Part shown: in pieces, positions 56,566 through 64,000 of the stretch
How the letters are laid out: each line of letters starts with the position of its first letter
How positions within the stretch are numbered: the first letter of the stretch is position 1
Position numbers and translations under genes: made by a program
From: Streptomyces cynarae
GTDB taxonomy: Bacteria; Actinomycetota; Actinomycetes; Streptomycetales; Streptomycetaceae
Direction of reading: 5' to 3'
Length of the DNA stretch: 64,000 nucleotides
Assembly: GCF_025642135.1 (NCBI RefSeq)
Contig: NZ_CP106793.1
Span: 1,302,001-1,366,000 of the forward strand
Notes under the pieces: model-generated
What the model was told of the DNA's origin: nothing
Databases searched by the model: none
Seen by the model: only the letters and a program-made list of their open reading frames with translations

Positions 56566-57495
56566 TCACTGCTTGACGCTTCCGGTCGCCAGGCCGCTCT
56601 GCCAGTAGCGCTGGAGCAGCAGGAAGGCGATGACGAGCGGGACGATGGAGATCAGGGACCCGGTCACGACGAGCGGGAGCATGTCGCCGCTGGCCCCGGC
56701 CCCGCCGTTCTGCGCCTGGGCGGCCCAGGAGGAGAGGCCGACCGTGATGGGGTACAGCTTCGGGTCGTTGAGCATGATCAGCGGCAGGAAGTAGTTGTTC
56801 CAGGTCGCCACGAGGGTGAAGAGGAGGACGGTCACCAGGCCGGGGGCCAGCAGTCTCAGGGCGATCCGGAAGAAGATCCGCCCCTCCCTCGCGCCGTCGA
56901 TGCGGGCGGCCTCGAGGAGGCTGTCCGGGACGGCGTCGGCCGCGTAGACGCGCATGAGGTACAGGCCGAACGGGTTGACGAGCGAGGGCAGGATGACGGC
57001 CCAGGGGGTGTTGACCAGGCCGACCTTGGCGAACAGCAGATAGGTCGGGATCGCCAGCGCGGTGGCCGGGACCATGATGGCGCCGAGCACCAGGTTGAAG
57101 GCGGCGCGGTCGCCGCGGAAGCGGAACTTGGCGAAGCCGTACCCTGCGGCGGCCGCGAGCAGCGCGGCGCCGAGCGCGCTGACGACGGCGTACACGGCGG
57201 TGTTGAGGAGCCAGTGCACGAAGACGCCGTCGTCCTGGGTGAAGGTCGCCCTGATGTTCGCCACCAGTTGCGGGGCGTGCGAGAACCACAGGCCGAAGCG
57301 GTTGATCAGGTCCTGGGTGCTCTTGGTGGAGGCGACGAGCAGCCAGAACAGCGGGAGGAGGAAGTAGGCCAGGGCCGCCAGCATGGCGATCGTCAGCGGA
57401 GTGCTGCGCCGGCGTGACGCGGAGCGGCGTCGTGCCGGTGCGGTGGGGGCCGGGTCCGCCGGTGCGGTCGTGGCCGTGGTCATCGTCGTCGTCAC
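56566..57495 (-). CDS. Sugar ABC transporter permease (MalG type)
   Basis: A 309-residue permease with six helices. The ATPase-docking loop EAARIDGAREGRIFFRIALRLLAPG (about 200-224; placed by sequence) is typical of MalG-type carbohydrate permeases. The GTG start at 57493-57495 has AGGAGG five bases ahead and overlaps the stop of the partner permease (GTGA). It imports an oligosaccharide together with the permease at 57492-58403 and the lipoprotein at 58403-59791. No ATPase is encoded here; Streptomyces often share one MsiK-type ATPase between sugar importers. Confidence 0.93.
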   Translation of the reverse strand: MTTTMTTATTAPADPAPTAPARRRSASRRRSTPLTIAMLAALAYFLLPLFWLLVASTKSTQDLINRFGLWFSHAPQLVANIRATFTQDDGVFVHWLLNTAVYAVVSALGAALLAAAAGYGFAKFRFRGDRAAFNLVLGAIMVPATALAIPTYLLFAKVGLVNTPWAVILPSLVNPFGLYLMRVYAADAVPDSLLEAARIDGAREGRIFFRIALRLLAPGLVTVLLFTLVATWNNYFLPLIMLNDPKLYPITVGLSSWAAQAQNGGAGASGDMLPLVVTGSLISIVPLVIAFLLLQRYWQSGLATGSVKQ

Positions 57496-58403
57496 GTGGC
57501 CCTCCTGAGGTTCGCGGTGAGCAGGACGGCGTAGGAGGCGATGACGATGACCAGGCCCAGGAGGAAGGACACCGTGGCCGCGTAGTTGAGCTGGTTGCCG
57601 GTGAAGGCGAGGGAGTAGGCGTAGAGGTTGGCGGTGTAGGAGCTGCTGATGACGTCCGGGGCGATCTTCATCAGCAGGCTCGGCTCGTTGAACAGCTGGA
57701 AGCTCCCGATGACGGAGAACAACAGGGTCAGCAGGAGCGCCGGCCTGAGTGCGGGCAGTTTGACGGACCAGGCGATCCGCCAGGGGCCGGCTCCGTCCAT
57801 CGCGGCCGCCTCGTACAGATCGTTCGGGATGGTACGCAGGGCCGCGTACAGAATGATCATGTTGTAGCCGACGAACTCCCAGGTCACGATGTTCGCCAGG
57901 CTGCCGAGCATCCAGCCGTCGCTGAGGAAGTGCGGGGCCGGCAGGTCCAGCTTCCGGCTCGCTTGCGCGAACGGGCCGAAGTCGGGGCCGTACAGATAAC
58001 CCCACATGAGTGCGGCGACCACGCTCGGGACCGCATACGGGACGAAGATGCCCAGCCGGATCACGCGCGCCAGCCGCAGCAGGCCGCTGTCGAGGGCGAG
58101 GGCGAACAGCAGGGCCAGCAGCAGCATCAGCGGGACCTGGATCACGAAGAACAGTGCCACGCGTCCGACGCCGTGGAGGAGGAGCGGGTCCTTGAGAGCG
58201 GTGACGTAGTTGTCCAGGCCGACGAAGACGTTTCCGCCGATGAGCCGTTGCTGGAACAGGCTGAGGTAGGCGGCGTAGCCGAGCGGGGCAAGGTACAGCA
58301 GAAGGAAGAGGAGCAGGAACGGGGCGGTGAACAGCGGTCCCGCCGCGCCGCGGCGCACGGGAGGGCGGGCCTTGCGGGAGGTCGCGGTGGTGGCCGACAT
58401 CAT
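57492..58403 (-). CDS. Sugar ABC transporter permease (MalF type)
   Basis: A 303-residue permease with six helices and the docking motif EAAAMDGAGPWRIAWSVKLPAL (about 210-231; placed by sequence), matching MalF-type carbohydrate permeases. The start overlaps the stop of the solute-binding protein (TGATG). Two adjacent ATG codons, 58403 and 58400, are possible; GGAG lies four or seven bases ahead. It forms the importer channel with the next permease. Confidence 0.93.
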   Translation of the reverse strand: MMSATTATSRKARPPVRRGAAGPLFTAPFLLLFLLLYLAPLGYAAYLSLFQQRLIGGNVFVGLDNYVTALKDPLLLHGVGRVALFFVIQVPLMLLLALLFALALDSGLLRLARVIRLGIFVPYAVPSVVAALMWGYLYGPDFGPFAQASRKLDLPAPHFLSDGWMLGSLANIVTWEFVGYNMIILYAALRTIPNDLYEAAAMDGAGPWRIAWSVKLPALRPALLLTLLFSVIGSFQLFNEPSLLMKIAPDVISSSYTANLYAYSLAFTGNQLNYAATVSFLLGLVIVIASYAVLLTANLRRAT

Positions 58404-59791
58404 CAGGCTCCCCGGACGGTGAAGCCCTGGTTCTTGGCGTACGTCGTGAGCCGCGACTGCCAGGTGCCGAGCGCGGCGACGGTGTCGGACCTGCCGGCGA
58501 GGGACTTGCCGACGGTCTCCGTCCAGTCGGTCGCCGCCTGGTCCAGGAACGGCGGCCACTGGAACGAGGGCGAGACCGTGCCGCTGATGTCGGCGAAGAT
58601 CTGGTTGACCTTCTGGCCGCCGTAGAAGGCGGGCGCGTCGCCGGTGAAATCCGCGTCCGCGAGCAGGGCCTTGGTCGCCGGGAAGAAGAACTGCTTGGTG
58701 GCGAACATCTTGGCGCTCGCCGGGTCGCTGTTGAGGAACTGGGCGAACCGCGCTGCCGCGATCGGGTTCTTGGTCGACCGGAGGACGGCGGTCGTCGAGC
58801 CGCCCCAGTTGCCCGAGCTGGGCTTGGACGCGTCCCACTGCGGCAGCGGCGCCGCCCGCCAGTTGCCCGAGGTGGCCTTGGCCGACCCGGACAGGAAGGC
58901 GGGGCCCCAGGCCGCGGTGAGCCAGGTGGCGTACTTGCCCTTGTTGAACCCGGCGTACCACGCGTCGGTGAAGTCCGGGTCGGTGCTGATGACGCCTTCC
59001 TTCGCGAGTCCGCCCCAGAAGGAGGCGAGTTTCTTGGAGGTCGCGTCGTCGACGCTGATGGAGAGGGTGCTCTTGCCGGAGGTCGCGTACGGTTTGGCGC
59101 CCGCCTGCCAGAGCAGGCCGTGCCAGGCGGCGGGTTCGTTCGCCGCGAGGTTGGTCAGGTAGACGTCCGGGGCGGCCTTGTGCAGCTTGCGCGCCGCGGC
59201 GGCGAACTCGTCCCAGGTCTGGGGCACCTGGATGCCGTGCCTGTCGAAGATGTCCTTGCGGTAGAGCATCCCCATCGGGCCGGTGTCCTGCGGGATCGCC
59301 CACACCTCGCCGCCCGGTCCGCTGACCTGCCCCCACGTCCAGTCGACGAACCGCTCCTTCAGCGCCGAGGCGCCGTACGGGCTCAGATTCAGCAGGCTGT
59401 CCGTGATCGTGAAGGTGGGGATCGCCTGGTACTCGATCTGTGCCAGGTCCGGGGCGCCGGTGCCGGCCTTCAGCGCGGTGCGCAGCTTGGTGTAGTGGGC
59501 GACGCCCTGGCCGGCGTTGACGACCTTGACCTTGATGGCCGGGTACTTCTTCTCGAAGAGCGCGACCTCCTGCTCGATGTCCGGGACCCAGGTCCAGAAC
59601 GTCAGCTGGGTCGGTGTCTTCATCGCCTTGTCGATGTCGGCCTGGCTCGCCGGCTTGGCGGAGGAGGACGAGCCCGAGGTGCCGCTGCCGCCGCTGCACG
59701 CGGCGAGCGTGGCGCCGAGGGACACCGCTCCGGTCGAGGCGAGGAACCGCCGACGGCTCAGGGAGGACGTGGGAACGAAGGATCGGGGCAT
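58403..59791 (-). CDS. Sugar ABC transporter solute-binding lipoprotein (Tat type)
   Basis: A 462-residue family 1 solute-binding protein. The N-terminus has a twin-arginine motif (SRRRFLAS) and a lipobox (GATLAACSGG), so it is probably exported folded by the Tat system and lipidated at a cysteine near residue 34. The mature domain shows LTFWTWVPDIEQEVALFEKKYP and APDLAQIEYQAIPTF, typical of oligosaccharide-binding proteins. The ATG at 59789-59791 has GGGAG six bases ahead. It leads the sugar operon, and LacI copy 2 lies directly upstream on the same strand. Confidence 0.93.
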   Translation of the reverse strand: MPRSFVPTSSLSRRRFLASTGAVSLGATLAACSGGSGTSGSSSSAKPASQADIDKAMKTPTQLTFWTWVPDIEQEVALFEKKYPAIKVKVVNAGQGVAHYTKLRTALKAGTGAPDLAQIEYQAIPTFTITDSLLNLSPYGASALKERFVDWTWGQVSGPGGEVWAIPQDTGPMGMLYRKDIFDRHGIQVPQTWDEFAAAARKLHKAAPDVYLTNLAANEPAAWHGLLWQAGAKPYATSGKSTLSISVDDATSKKLASFWGGLAKEGVISTDPDFTDAWYAGFNKGKYATWLTAAWGPAFLSGSAKATSGNWRAAPLPQWDASKPSSGNWGGSTTAVLRSTKNPIAAARFAQFLNSDPASAKMFATKQFFFPATKALLADADFTGDAPAFYGGQKVNQIFADISGTVSPSFQWPPFLDQAATDWTETVGKSLAGRSDTVAALGTWQSRLTTYAKNQGFTVRGA

Positions 59792-60071
59792 GGTGAACTC
59801 CCGCCGATGGGCATAGGGACACAACGCCTGGCGAGGCGCGTCTCACGGGTGGGAAGGTGAGGGGGGTGGTGAAGGGGTGAGGGGCCGACGCCGCTACCGG
59901 GGTATCGGGGGTCGCCATGTTCGGGTAGGCGTCGCGCGGGCTGCGTACGGGACGCGCGTCACATGGCGTACAGCGGAAGTCGAGGGTCGTGGAGGCGTTG
60001 CGGAGCGGTGAGCACAGGTCGGCCCACCGCCCGGCTGTGAGCGGGTGCCGCTCGGGCCGATGAGTGGCTGA

Positions 60072-61199
60072 TCAGTCGGTGACGGGCGGTCCGTCTCCTG
60101 TCGGGGGTGCGTGTGCCGAGCCGCGCGAGCGCGGGGCCGCGCGCCGCCTGCCTGCCGGGGCCTTTCGGGCCCGAGGGCGGGCGGTGGAGGCGCGGACGAC
60201 GAGTTCGACCGGTGGATCACTCGCGGGCGCCGGCTCCGCGTCCGGTTTCTCGATGGCCTGCACCAGAAGCCGCAGCCCCTCCCGCGCCACAGCGTCGAAG
60301 GGCTGGCGCACCGTGGTCAACGGAGGGGTCACATACGCGGAGACGGGGCTGTCGTCGAACCCGACGACACTCACGTCCTCCGGCACCCGCAGGCCCGCCT
60401 CCGCCAGCGCACGGATCAGACCGATGGCCATGTCGTCATTCGCCGCGAACACCGCCGTCACATCCCCCTCGCCGACAAGCTCACGACCCGCCGCATACCC
60501 GGACGCGGCCGACCAGTCACCCTCGACGACCGCAGGCTGATCCCTGCCACGCGCCACCAGCGCCGCACGCCACCCCTCAAGCCGGTCCCGAGCAGCAAAC
60601 CACCGCCCAGGACCCGCAACGTGATGCACCGTCTGATGCCCCAGATCAAGCAGATGCTCCGTGGCCGCACACGCCAGCAACTGCGCCCCCACCCCCGCGA
60701 CCACCACCCGGGGACCGCCGAACGCGGCGGGCGCACCAAGGACGAGAACCGGCACATCGACACCCACCGAGACCTCACCCTCGTCGATGGGCTCGGAAAC
60801 CACGATGCCGTCCACACCCTGCTCGAGCAGCGACTCCACCGCCCCCGCGACTCCCCCAGCCTCACCCTCCAGCGTGTTCACCACCCGAAGCGCATAGCCC
60901 GCATCCCGCGCGGCACGCTCGATACCGATGAGCAGCGAGGCAGGACCGTACAAGGCCGTACCCAACGCGACCACACCGATGGACCGGGTCCGCCCGGAGG
61001 CCAGCGCCCGGGCCGCACCGTTCACCCGGTAACCGAGCCCCTCGGCAGCCTCGAGCACCCGCCGACGCACCTCGGCCGAGACATACCGCTCACCATTGAA
61101 GACCCGGGACACCGTCTTCTGCGACACACCCGCCAAACGCGCCACATCCACACTCCGCGGCGCGACAGGACCCGCACCCCGCCCTCCCACTCGCGTCAT
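60072..61199 (-). CDS. LacI family transcriptional regulator (copy 2)
   Basis: A 375-residue LacI/GalR-type repressor, identical to copy 1 (7119-8165) except for two Ala/Val changes and a longer C-terminal tail. After the shared ARPRA it continues with a basic stretch (RKAPAGRRRAAPR) of about 28 residues that does not look like part of the domain. It precedes the sugar importer operon on the same strand and is divergent from the glutamine-synthetase-like gene. LacI regulators usually control an adjacent sugar operon, so this copy is probably the original one and senses a galactoside. Upstream it has tandem ATGAC...GTCAT operators. Confidence 0.92.
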   Translation of the reverse strand: MTRVGGRGAGPVAPRSVDVARLAGVSQKTVSRVFNGERYVSAEVRRRVLEAAEGLGYRVNGAARALASGRTRSIGVVALGTALYGPASLLIGIERAARDAGYALRVVNTLEGEAGGVAGAVESLLEQGVDGIVVSEPIDEGEVSVGVDVPVLVLGAPAAFGGPRVVVAGVGAQLLACAATEHLLDLGHQTVHHVAGPGRWFAARDRLEGWRAALVARGRDQPAVVEGDWSAASGYAAGRELVGEGDVTAVFAANDDMAIGLIRALAEAGLRVPEDVSVVGFDDSPVSAYVTPPLTTVRQPFDAVAREGLRLLVQAIEKPDAEPAPASDPPVELVVRASTARPRARKAPAGRRRAAPRSRGSAHAPPTGDGPPVTD

Positions 61200-61220
61200 G
61201 ACGTCTCCGATTTCCCCGGC
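60167..61220. repeat. 1,054-bp duplicated block, copy B (with 7133-8186)
   Basis: This is the partner of the block at 7133-8186, in the same orientation, with a constant offset of 53,034 bases and no indels. The six differences seen are at 60328, 60700, 61044, 61047, 61136 and 61166 (approximate to one base). Confidence 0.95.
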
Positions 61221-61521
61221 AGCTCGGATCCCAGCACAGTCGGAGCTTTCGCATACACCCGATCGGCTGTATGACTGCGCTGTCATGACTGCGGTGTCAT
61301 ATCTACGCAGTCGAACAGAACGTGTCAAGACTGCGCGCAACACCACGGCGACCCGCCCGTAGTGCACGGGCGCCCTCCGCTCTTCCGTGCAGGTGCGACA
61401 CACCTGGCACAGCGCGGCCGACCGGCTCCGCACCGCCGTTGTGCGCAATCCTGGGCCGGGCGCACCGCCCACACGGCCAGTGGTGCACGAGCGCTGGGCC
61501 GCGACTCGCCGAGGAGGACGC
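61200..61521. other. 322-bp divergent region between lacI copy 2 and the GS-like gene
   Basis: No gene is supported. It holds the tandem LacI operators (61271-61300). The right part (61350-61500) is GC-rich with no clear promoter. GAGGAGG just before the ATG at 61522 is the ribosome-binding site of the GS-like gene. Confidence 0.5.
61271..61300. promoter_or_regulatory. Tandem LacI operators upstream of lacI copy 2
   Basis: ATGACTGCGCTGTCAT (61271-61286) and ATGACTGCGGTGTCAT (61285-61300) overlap by two bases and share ATGAC/GTCAT arms with the perfect palindrome before copy 1 (8212-8227). They lie 50 bases outside the duplicated block. They could control both lacI copy 2 and the divergent GS-like gene. 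Confidence 0.65.
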
Positions 61522-62925
61522 ATGACCACCCTTGCCGACCCCGTCCCCGGCGGGCGCCCGGGTGACGTCGAGCGGGCCACCGCGCTGGAGGTGGAATTGT
61601 CGGCGCGGGGGGTGCACGGCGTCGTCCTGGCGTACGTCGACACCGCGGGCATCGGCCGGGTGAAGACCGTCCCGACGGCCCGGCTCTCGTGGGCGACCGC
61701 CTGGGGGGTGGGAATGTCCCCGGTGTTCGACACCTTCCTGGCGAACGACGCCATCGTCTCCACCGACGTGCTGGGCTCCCCGGACGGCGATCTTCGCCTG
61801 TATCCCGACCTGGACCACCTGGTGGTGCTGTCCGGACAGCCGGGCTGGGCCTGGGCCCCGGTCGACCGGATCACCCAGGAGGGTGAACGGCACCCGGCGT
61901 GCAGCCGCAGCTTCCTGCGCCGTATCGTCACGGACGCGGCTCGGGACCACGGCATCACGTTCAAGGCGGCCATCGAGGTCGAATGGGCCGTCGGGCAGGG
62001 GGCCGCACCAGGGGACGCGTTCGTCCCCGCGACATCCGGTCCTGCCTACGGCGCCACCCGGCAGGTCGAACTGAGCGACTACGCCGTCGAGTTGCTCGCG
62101 GCGTTCGCGGCGCAGGGCGTGGAGGTCGACCAGATCCACCCCGAGTACGCGCCCGGGCAGTTCGAGATCTCGGTCGGCGCGCTCGACCCGGTGGCCGCAG
62201 CCGACCGGAGCGTGCTGGTACGGCAGACCATCCGCGCGGTGTCCCAGCGTCATGGACTGAAGGTCTCCTTCTCACCGGCGGTCTCGGCGGAAGGCGTCGG
62301 CAACGGCGGGCACGTCCATCTCTCCGCCTGGCGTGACGGGGCGAATCTGCACGCACATGGCGAGCGCCGCTACGGCATGACCTCCGCGGCGGAGTCGTTC
62401 GCCGCGGGCCTGCTCGCCCACTTGCCGGCCCTCACGGCGGTGACCGCCCCCAGCCCGGCGAGCTATCTGCGCCTCAAACCCTCGCAGTGGGCCGGCGTCT
62501 TCACCGCATGGGGTCACGAGACCCGCGAATCCGCGGTGCGCGTCATCACCGGCACGGCGGGCATGCGCAGCCGGGCGGCGAACCTGGAGGTGAAACCGGT
62601 CGACCTGGCCGCCAACCCGTATCTGGCGCTCGGATGCCTCATCGCCGCAGGCCTCGACGGCCTGGAGTCGTCCTCGCCGCTGCCCGAGGAGATCACCGGA
62701 GATCCCGCACGGTTCACCGCCGAGGAAGCGGTGGCCCGGGGCGTGCGCCGGCTGCCGACGTCACTGGAGGAGTCCGTCCGGAACTTCCGCGAGGACGAAC
62801 TGCTTCGCACCGCATTGGGGCCGGTCCTGGCGGACGCCGTGATCGCCGTGCGCCTCGGGGAGATCGCAGCGGTGGCCGGGCTCGACGACGAGCTCGTGGC
62901 AGCGGCTTACCGGTGGAAGTACTGA
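61522..62925 (+). CDS. Glutamine-synthetase-like gamma-glutamyl ligase
   Basis: A 467-residue member of the glutamine synthetase type I family. Metal and ATP sites are present: AAIEVEW (about 153-159), YAPGQFEISVG, GNGGHVHLSAW and SYLRLKPSQW. In the final motif the usual E-x-R is E-V-K (NLEVKPVDLAANPYL), and other substrate residues differ from housekeeping GlnA. This suggests ligation of glutamate to an amine other than ammonia, as in gamma-glutamyl-polyamine or -ethanolamide synthetases. The ATG at 61522 has GAGGAGG ahead. With the following amidohydrolase it resembles the two halves of fungal FluG. Confidence 0.88.
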   Translation: MTTLADPVPGGRPGDVERATALEVELSARGVHGVVLAYVDTAGIGRVKTVPTARLSWATAWGVGMSPVFDTFLANDAIVSTDVLGSPDGDLRLYPDLDHLVVLSGQPGWAWAPVDRITQEGERHPACSRSFLRRIVTDAARDHGITFKAAIEVEWAVGQGAAPGDAFVPATSGPAYGATRQVELSDYAVELLAAFAAQGVEVDQIHPEYAPGQFEISVGALDPVAAADRSVLVRQTIRAVSQRHGLKVSFSPAVSAEGVGNGGHVHLSAWRDGANLHAHGERRYGMTSAAESFAAGLLAHLPALTAVTAPSPASYLRLKPSQWAGVFTAWGHETRESAVRVITGTAGMRSRAANLEVKPVDLAANPYLALGCLIAAGLDGLESSSPLPEEITGDPARFTAEEAVARGVRRLPTSLEESVRNFREDELLRTALGPVLADAVIAVRLGEIAAVAGLDDELVAAAYRWKY

Positions 62926-63041
62926 GGACCACTGGGAACCACCGAATCGACTGACCTACTGAACGACTGATCCACCACCGACCTACTGAACAGAGGCGCG
63001 ACAGCGGATCCCCGCCGACCACCCCAGGAGGCCGCCCAGCC

Positions 63042-64000
63042 GTGAGCAGCTCATCCGCACCCGCCACCGGGCCGATCCACGAGGCCGTCGCCGGTCTGCC
63101 CCTCGTCGATCACCACTGTCATGGCGTCCTCGCCGCCGATCCGAGTCCGGAGACGTTCCACTCGTTGATCACCGAAGGCGACGTGTGGCCCGGGAGCGGC
63201 ATCTCCCCTTTCGACAGTCCCGTCGGCGTGGCCCTCCGCCGCCACTGCGCCCCGCTGCTGGACCTGCCGCGGCACGCTACCGCCACGGAGTACCTGGCAC
63301 GGCGCGCCGAGTTGGGCTGGCGCGAGGTGAACCGCAGGTTCATCGCCGCTGCGGGGACGGACGTGTTCTGCGTCGACACCGGCTACACGCCGCACCGCCT
63401 CACGACACCCGCGGAGCTCGCCGGCGCCTCGGGTCGTCCGGCGGCAGCCGCATATGAAGTCGTACGCCTGGAGACCATCGCCGAGGGAGTGGCAGGCGAG
63501 GGAGTGGAACCGGACGAGTACGCCTCGGCGTTCGTCGCCGCCACGCGGGACGCCGTGGACGAGCGGCGCGCGGTGGCGGTGAAGTCCGTCGCCGCCTATC
63601 GCACCGGATTCGACCTGGACCCCAGCCGGCCTTCGGACGCGGACGTCACCGAGGCGGCACGGCGCTGGCTGGCCCCGGCAGGAACCGGCGGCAAGGCTGA
63701 CGGAGCCGAGGAGGAGACCGGTACCCCTCCCCGCCTGAACGATCCCGTCCTCGTACGGCACCTGCTCTGGACGGCGGTGGACCTCGGGCTGCCCCTTCAA
63801 CTGCACACGGGCTTCGGGGACAACGACATCAGGATGCATCGGGTCGACCCCACCCATCTGACCGACTGGCTGCACCGCACCTCCGGCACGATCGCCGTGC
63901 TGCTCCTGCACTGCTGGCCCTATCAGCGTCAGGCCGCCTACCTGGCCACGGTGTTCGAGCAGGTGTACCTCGACGTGGGGCTCACCCTGCACCACGTCGG
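63042..64000 (+). CDS. Amidohydrolase family protein (3' end outside window)
   Basis: At least 319 residues of a metal-dependent amidohydrolase of the TIM-barrel amidohydrolase-2 type. The first metal motif is LVDHHCHGV (about residue 22), later histidines occur in LPLQLHTGFGDND and LLLHCWPYQRQAAYLA, and YLDVGL begins the next strand. The gene runs off the window. The GTG at 63042 has AGGAGG ten bases ahead, 117 bases after the ligase gene. In FluG a domain of this type is fused to a glutamine-synthetase-like domain. A hydrolase for gamma-glutamyl or related amides is possible but unproven. Confidence 0.85.
   Translation, partial: MSSSSAPATGPIHEAVAGLPLVDHHCHGVLAADPSPETFHSLITEGDVWPGSGISPFDSPVGVALRRHCAPLLDLPRHATATEYLARRAELGWREVNRRFIAAAGTDVFCVDTGYTPHRLTTPAELAGASGRPAAAAYEVVRLETIAEGVAGEGVEPDEYASAFVAATRDAVDERRAVAVKSVAAYRTGFDLDPSRPSDADVTEAARRWLAPAGTGGKADGAEEETGTPPRLNDPVLVRHLLWTAVDLGLPLQLHTGFGDNDIRMHRVDPTHLTDWLHRTSGTIAVLLLHCWPYQRQAAYLATVFEQVYLDVGLTLHHV

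Noticed and set aside
59792..60071. Search for a LacI operator directly before the sugar-binding protein gene
   Set aside because: No ATGAC...GTCAT palindrome was found in this gap. The only matching sites are upstream of the two lacI genes.
62953..62991. 12-bp direct repeat GACCTACTGAAC (62953-62964 and 62980-62991) between the GS-like and amidohydrolase genes
   Set aside because: Two copies 27 bases apart without symmetry or promoter context; too little to claim a regulatory site.

Overview
This window is high-GC actinobacterial DNA, almost certainly from a Streptomyces chromosome. It has third-position GC bias, GTG/TTG starts, 4-bp ATGA/GTGA gene overlaps, an SsgA-like sporulation protein, a monomeric isocitrate dehydrogenase, and short leader peptides ending in HIDLLRV-type motifs. 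I saw no rRNA, tRNA, CRISPR array, transposase or phage gene.

Layout. 1-8.2 kb: mixed housekeeping and stress genes (AhpD-like, MFS, SsgA-like, Dps, LtrA, a frameshifted quinone-reductase-like gene, a divergent YceI/MarR pair, and LacI regulator copy 1). 8.5-17.7 kb: a five-gene biosynthetic operon. It has a membrane Pls/PosA-type protein carrying its own carrier domain, a half-C/A/T/TE NRPS, a SyrP-like dioxygenase, and SbnB plus SbnA, which make 2,3-diaminopropionate (Dap). I infer a Dap-based, possibly hydroxylated and possibly polymeric, cationic peptide. 17.8-29.6 kb: signalling and core genes (metallophosphoesterase/BON/nucleotidyltransferase operon, PAS-SpoIIE phosphatase, ABC exporter, flippase-like protein, enoyl-CoA hydratase, MscS channel, DUF4186, NADP-isocitrate dehydrogenase). 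29.6-37.0 kb: a sulfur-source locus in three minus-strand units (two LLM monooxygenases; an amino-acid-type ABC importer; a GST-fold protein). Each unit is preceded by a cysteine-type leader peptide or a leader-like remnant. 37.3-46.3 kb: a secreted protein, a membrane protein, a sulfonate/nitrate-type ABC importer divergent from a CitA/DcuS-type two-component system, a DUF4916 protein and an aldo/keto reductase. 46.5-52.1 kb: a 4-hydroxyproline catabolic cluster (three-part D-hydroxyproline dehydrogenase, deaminase, epimerase, GntR regulator). 52.2-61.2 kb: a minus-strand sugar operon (LacI copy 2, solute-binding protein, two permeases, GH42 beta-galactosidase, secreted BNR/ricin-type protein). 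61.5-64.0 kb: a glutamine-synthetase-like ligase and a truncated amidohydrolase, together resembling a split FluG.

Three structural points stand out. (1) The two lacI genes lie 53 kb apart and are about 99.4% identical over 1,054 bp, with sharp borders. A related palindrome lies upstream of each, outside the identical block. (2) Three genes are broken by exactly one missing G in a plus-strand G tract, which points to homopolymer errors in the assembly rather than real pseudogenes. (3) Three adjacent sulfur-related units carry related leader motifs, which suggests shared control by cysteine supply.

All calls come from reading the sequence and from knowledge of the families. No database search was run.
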